Source: CAMBDS01 sp964355675 (GTDB lineage Bacteria; Electryoneota; AABM5-125-24; Hatepunaeales; Hatepunaeaceae). From it: 64,000 nt of DNA. The position numbers and the translations under genes are program-made. Under the pieces are notes generated by a model. That model saw nothing but the letters and a program-made list of their open reading frames with translations, was not told the origin of the DNA and searched no databases. The stretch covers positions 1 through 64,000 of the forward strand of contig CAYHEC010000019.1 in the NCBI GenBank assembly GCA_964355675.1, read 5' to 3'. This document shows, in pieces, positions 62,011-64,000 of the stretch; positions within the stretch are counted from its first letter, which is position 1; every line of letters begins with the position of its first letter.

Positions 62011-62036
62011 AAGGTTAAGGTTAAGGTTAAGTTTAA
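62011..62036. repeat. GGTTAA short tandem repeat
   Basis: AAGGTTAAGGTTAAGGTTAA and a degenerate fourth unit lie directly upstream of the MoxR start codon on its 5' side. No ribosome-binding site other than the purine strand of this repeat is seen. Confidence 0.55.
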
Positions 62037-62142
62037 GCATTGTTCAATCGCAAACATTAAAGATAGTGATTCGGGGGTGATTTCACAAACGGTTGCAGGT
62101 GAAACGCTTGACAAGGGAAGGAAGTTGCCTTAAAAGATCGTA

Positions 62143-62171
62143 TTGTAATATGGAGATAATTTAGTTATAAT
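62143..62171 (+). promoter_or_regulatory. Promoter of the toxin-antitoxin-like pair
   Basis: TTGTAA at 62143-62148, 17-bp spacer, perfect TATAAT at 62166-62171. The first gene begins about 37 bp downstream after AAAGGAG. Confidence 0.7.
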
Positions 62172-62207
62172 ATACTTGTACGATTCGAGGCAATTAAAGG
62201 AGTTGAA

Positions 62208-62552
62208 ATAAATACAGACCTTGATAAAATCGTCTTTGTCAGGAACGATTTCCTGAGAGCTGTCGATAGAAATCGGTTTCGTTGGCAAGCTCATGCGATG
62301 TCGAGAAGACTTGAGCGGGGGATCTCTTATGAAGCGGCTATTCAGGCTTTACGAGACTTCGATGTTATTGCATCCTACCCAACAGACGATCCGCATCCGT
62401 CAGTGCTTCTATTTGGTATGGATGGGTTACGCCCGTTCCATTTAGTCGCGGCATACAATCCAAATTTAGAGCTAATACATATTGTCACCCTTTATCTGCC
62501 AGACGAGCAACGATTTGAGAGTGACTTACGAACTCGTAGGAAAACGAATTGA
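62208..62552 (+). CDS. DUF4258-family putative toxin (non-standard start)
   Basis: 114 residues if it starts at ATA 62208, which has AAAGGAG 6 nt upstream. The first ATG (62298) would remove the family's N-terminal helix and the His of WQAHAMSRRLERG. Visible after that: SYEAAIQALRDFDVI, PSVLLFG, HLVAAYN, then IVTLYLPDEQRF and a basic end. DUF4258 proteins occur as toxin-like partners of YgiT-type zinc fingers; the fold resembles RelE-type ribonucleases, but activity is not shown here. The stop overlaps the antitoxin start (TTGA). Confidence 0.72.
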   Translation: MNTDLDKIVFVRNDFLRAVDRNRFRWQAHAMSRRLERGISYEAAIQALRDFDVIASYPTDDPHPSVLLFGMDGLRPFHLVAAYNPNLELIHIVTLYLPDEQRFESDLRTRRKTN

Positions 62553-62821
62553 CGAACAGAATCGAACGTAATCTTGATACCTGCCCCTTATGCGGCGGGG
62601 ATATTATTGATGGCACAATGACTTTCACCGCTGACTTCAAGTCAGGACTTCTGGTTGTCCGTGAAGTTCCGGCGAGCGTCTGCAATCAATGCGGTGCGGA
62701 ATGGGTTGGCCATGAAGCAGCTCTCCGCATCGATGAGTATGCCAGAGCAATGCCCGAAAAAGGCACACAAGTTGAGATTGTGTCTTATCGTAGAACGATG
62801 AGGAAAGCAGAATTCGCCTGA
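62549..62821 (+). CDS. YgiT-type zinc-finger antitoxin
   Basis: 90 residues from TTG 62549, overlapping the toxin-like gene by 4 bp. Zinc knuckles C-x2-C (CPLCGG) and C-x2-C (CNQCGAEW) fit the YgiT/MqsA N-terminal domain. The C-terminal 35 residues include a helix (HEAALRIDEYARAM). There is no clear HTH, so transcriptional control would be indirect. It probably neutralises the upstream DUF4258 protein. Confidence 0.82.
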   Translation: MTNRIERNLDTCPLCGGDIIDGTMTFTADFKSGLLVVREVPASVCNQCGAEWVGHEAALRIDEYARAMPEKGTQVEIVSYRRTMRKAEFA

Positions 62822-62897
62822 ACGCGCCACAGGCGCATCATCACCTCGTAGGCGGGGATCCAGACAAGCTATTGAATCGAAGCATAAAGCGAAATCA

Positions 62898-63110
62898 ATG
62901 AACTGTATTAATTGCGGAGGAGATCTGAAATGGGGAACAACTCCATTTCATCTTGACCGAAAGGGCGTTCATGTCAGCCTTGACTACGTCCCCGCCTGGG
63001 TTTGCACTCAATGCGGTGAAGCCATGTTCGAAACGGCGGAAGTCGATTCGATGCAGGCGATATTGCGAGAGATCGAGAAAAACGCGCCTCAGGCTGTTGA
63101 GGCGGCATAG
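62898..63110 (+). CDS. Second YgiT-type zinc-finger protein (no toxin partner seen)
   Basis: 70 residues, ATG start. C-x2-C (CINCGG) and C-x2-C (CTQCGEAMF) as in the YgiT domain, followed by a short helix. It is 76 bp after the first antitoxin, with no toxin-like gene between them, so it may be an orphan antitoxin or the remnant of a second module. Confidence 0.75.
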   Translation: MNCINCGGDLKWGTTPFHLDRKGVHVSLDYVPAWVCTQCGEAMFETAEVDSMQAILREIEKNAPQAVEAA

Positions 63111-63181
63111 CAGCAAAGGAAGCCGAGTGGAAATCGTACGTTTTACGGCGTGAAGTGAGTTTAACCAAGCAGGAGAGGAAG

Positions 63182-64000
63182 ATGAAACAGAATTTTGGCA
63201 TACTCGCACTCGTTCTGGGCTCGTTTCGATTAGGTTTGAGCCAACCCGAGCTTGATTGGATTCAGACGTATGGCGACACGATCAGTGGCTACTATATTAT
63301 CTCCCTGACTGAATCAGACGAAGGAGGCTACTATCTTGGCGGGTTTTTAGGATTAGGTGGTGAAGCATGGCACACTCTCATGAAAACTGACGCCGAAGGC
63401 AGAATCGAATGGGAATCAGAAGTTGAGAGCGAGATGCCCAAGTATGCCGAATCGGTTCTGGCTTTACCAGATAATCAGGTTGTAGCTTCAGGTGGCATCG
63501 TTTCGGCTGGTGGGTACTGGGTCACCTCGTATGGTGATGATGGTCGAATATTATGGTCATACTTTGATCGGAACTCCGGTAGCAGTTGTAATCTTCTCAA
63601 AACATCAGACGGCGATATTATCTCTTGCAGTTCCGTCTTGCCTGAAAATTACCCCGATTCTTCTAAAGTTAGACTAATGTGGATCACGCCTGAGGGAGAG
63701 CGTTATAGAATAAAAGATTATCAATTTGAGGGGAATAGCCAACCGATAAAACTCTTTGAAACTGCTGAAGGTTATGAGTTGATTATCGGCGGCAATAATG
63801 TTGGCGATTTTTCACGAATTCTTCATGTGTCGAACGAGGGTGATTCGCTTCACATTACTCTTCTTGAGACCACTGAGCCATGGCCTATCAAGCTTGTTCG
63901 CCTTGCTGACGGCTCATATATTTTACCACGACTTGAACAGATGGCACTTAGCTTTGGTCTCACTTTTTTTGGAAGCCAAGGGGATTCAATTACAACTCGC
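63182..64000 (+). CDS. Secreted repeat protein, probably beta-propeller (partial)
   Basis: The frame is open from ATG 63182 (AGAGGAAG upstream) to the window edge, 273 codons. A weak signal peptide (FGILALVLGSF, then LSQ) precedes WIQTYGD, GGYYLGGF and LMKTDAEG units, which recur in looser form (WVTSYGDDGRI, LLKTSDGD). These are typical of secreted propeller-type proteins of FCB bacteria that often end in a T9SS tail. The C-terminus is outside the window. Confidence 0.7.
   Translation, partial: MKQNFGILALVLGSFRLGLSQPELDWIQTYGDTISGYYIISLTESDEGGYYLGGFLGLGGEAWHTLMKTDAEGRIEWESEVESEMPKYAESVLALPDNQVVASGGIVSAGGYWVTSYGDDGRILWSYFDRNSGSSCNLLKTSDGDIISCSSVLPENYPDSSKVRLMWITPEGERYRIKDYQFEGNSQPIKLFETAEGYELIIGGNNVGDFSRILHVSNEGDSLHITLLETTEPWPIKLVRLADGSYILPRLEQMALSFGLTFFGSQGDSITTR

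Overview
The window looks like a chromosome segment of an uncultured Gram-negative bacterium of the FCB (Fibrobacteres-Chlorobi-Bacteroidetes) superphylum, of the kind found in candidate phyla such as Electryoneota, KSB1, Zixibacteria or Calditrichota. The evidence is type IX secretion (T9SS) C-terminal sorting domains with the N-P-F-N signature, a type IV pilus locus with secretin, MEP-pathway ispG and ispH, a 2-oxoacid:ferredoxin oxidoreductase and a CcsA/ResB cytochrome c maturation pair. The phylum-level call is inference. Many genes start with TTG or GTG, and at least two seem to need a non-standard start.

Layout. 1-2205: end of one T9SS protein, a complete T9SS protein on the minus strand and a small membrane protein. 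2206-17064: a 14.9 kb genomic island inserted into a tRNA-Pro gene and bounded by 47 bp perfect direct repeats. It holds two tyrosine recombinases, a six-gene operon (hsdR, hsdS, rhuM-like, hsdM, an HEXXH putative metallopeptidase, an HNH nuclease with a long unknown tail) and a second cassette (PC4-like protein, HTH protein, prim-pol, excisionase-like protein). 17093-35455: a type IV pilus operon behind a strong sigma70-type promoter and hairpin leader: MerR-like regulator, ExeA-like ATPase, fused PilM-PilN, PilO, PilP, PilQ, a 3454-residue protein of about 31 Ig-like domains, and an outer-membrane barrel. 35718-43469: two PilT-like ATPases, a hybrid sensor kinase, a 50-residue protein coupled to a TIR-like protein, a response regulator and a PilB/GspE ATPase. 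43548-47201: four-helix-bundle protein, thiL and a T9SS protein with a CXXCH site. 47423-54198 (minus): korA, an F420-reductase-like gene, korB, resB, ccsA and ispH. 54484-62008 (minus): ispG, a glycerophosphodiesterase, an M24 peptidase, a membrane hybrid kinase and a MoxR ATPase. 62208-64000: a DUF4258/YgiT toxin-antitoxin-like pair, a second YgiT-like zinc finger and a truncated secreted protein.

How it works together. The pilus operon supplies the inner-membrane alignment complex and secretin; the downstream block supplies retraction (PilT) and extension (PilB) motors with two-component regulators beside them. The operon ends in a giant Ig-like surface protein and a barrel, so a surface appendage or adhesin appears to be co-expressed with the pilus. 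The kor-res-ccs-isp operon groups iron-sulfur and redox functions: ferredoxin reduction, cytochrome c maturation and a ferredoxin-dependent isoprenoid enzyme.

The segment also carries a dispersed family of nested palindromic elements, mostly intergenic. Relatives of their inner palindromes lie in frame within pilQ and the giant Ig-like gene and are translated. The main candidates for undescribed biology are the HEXXH/HNH pair coupled to the type I restriction operon, the 50-residue/TIR-like pair, the giant Ig-like protein with its barrel partner, and the palindromic elements.
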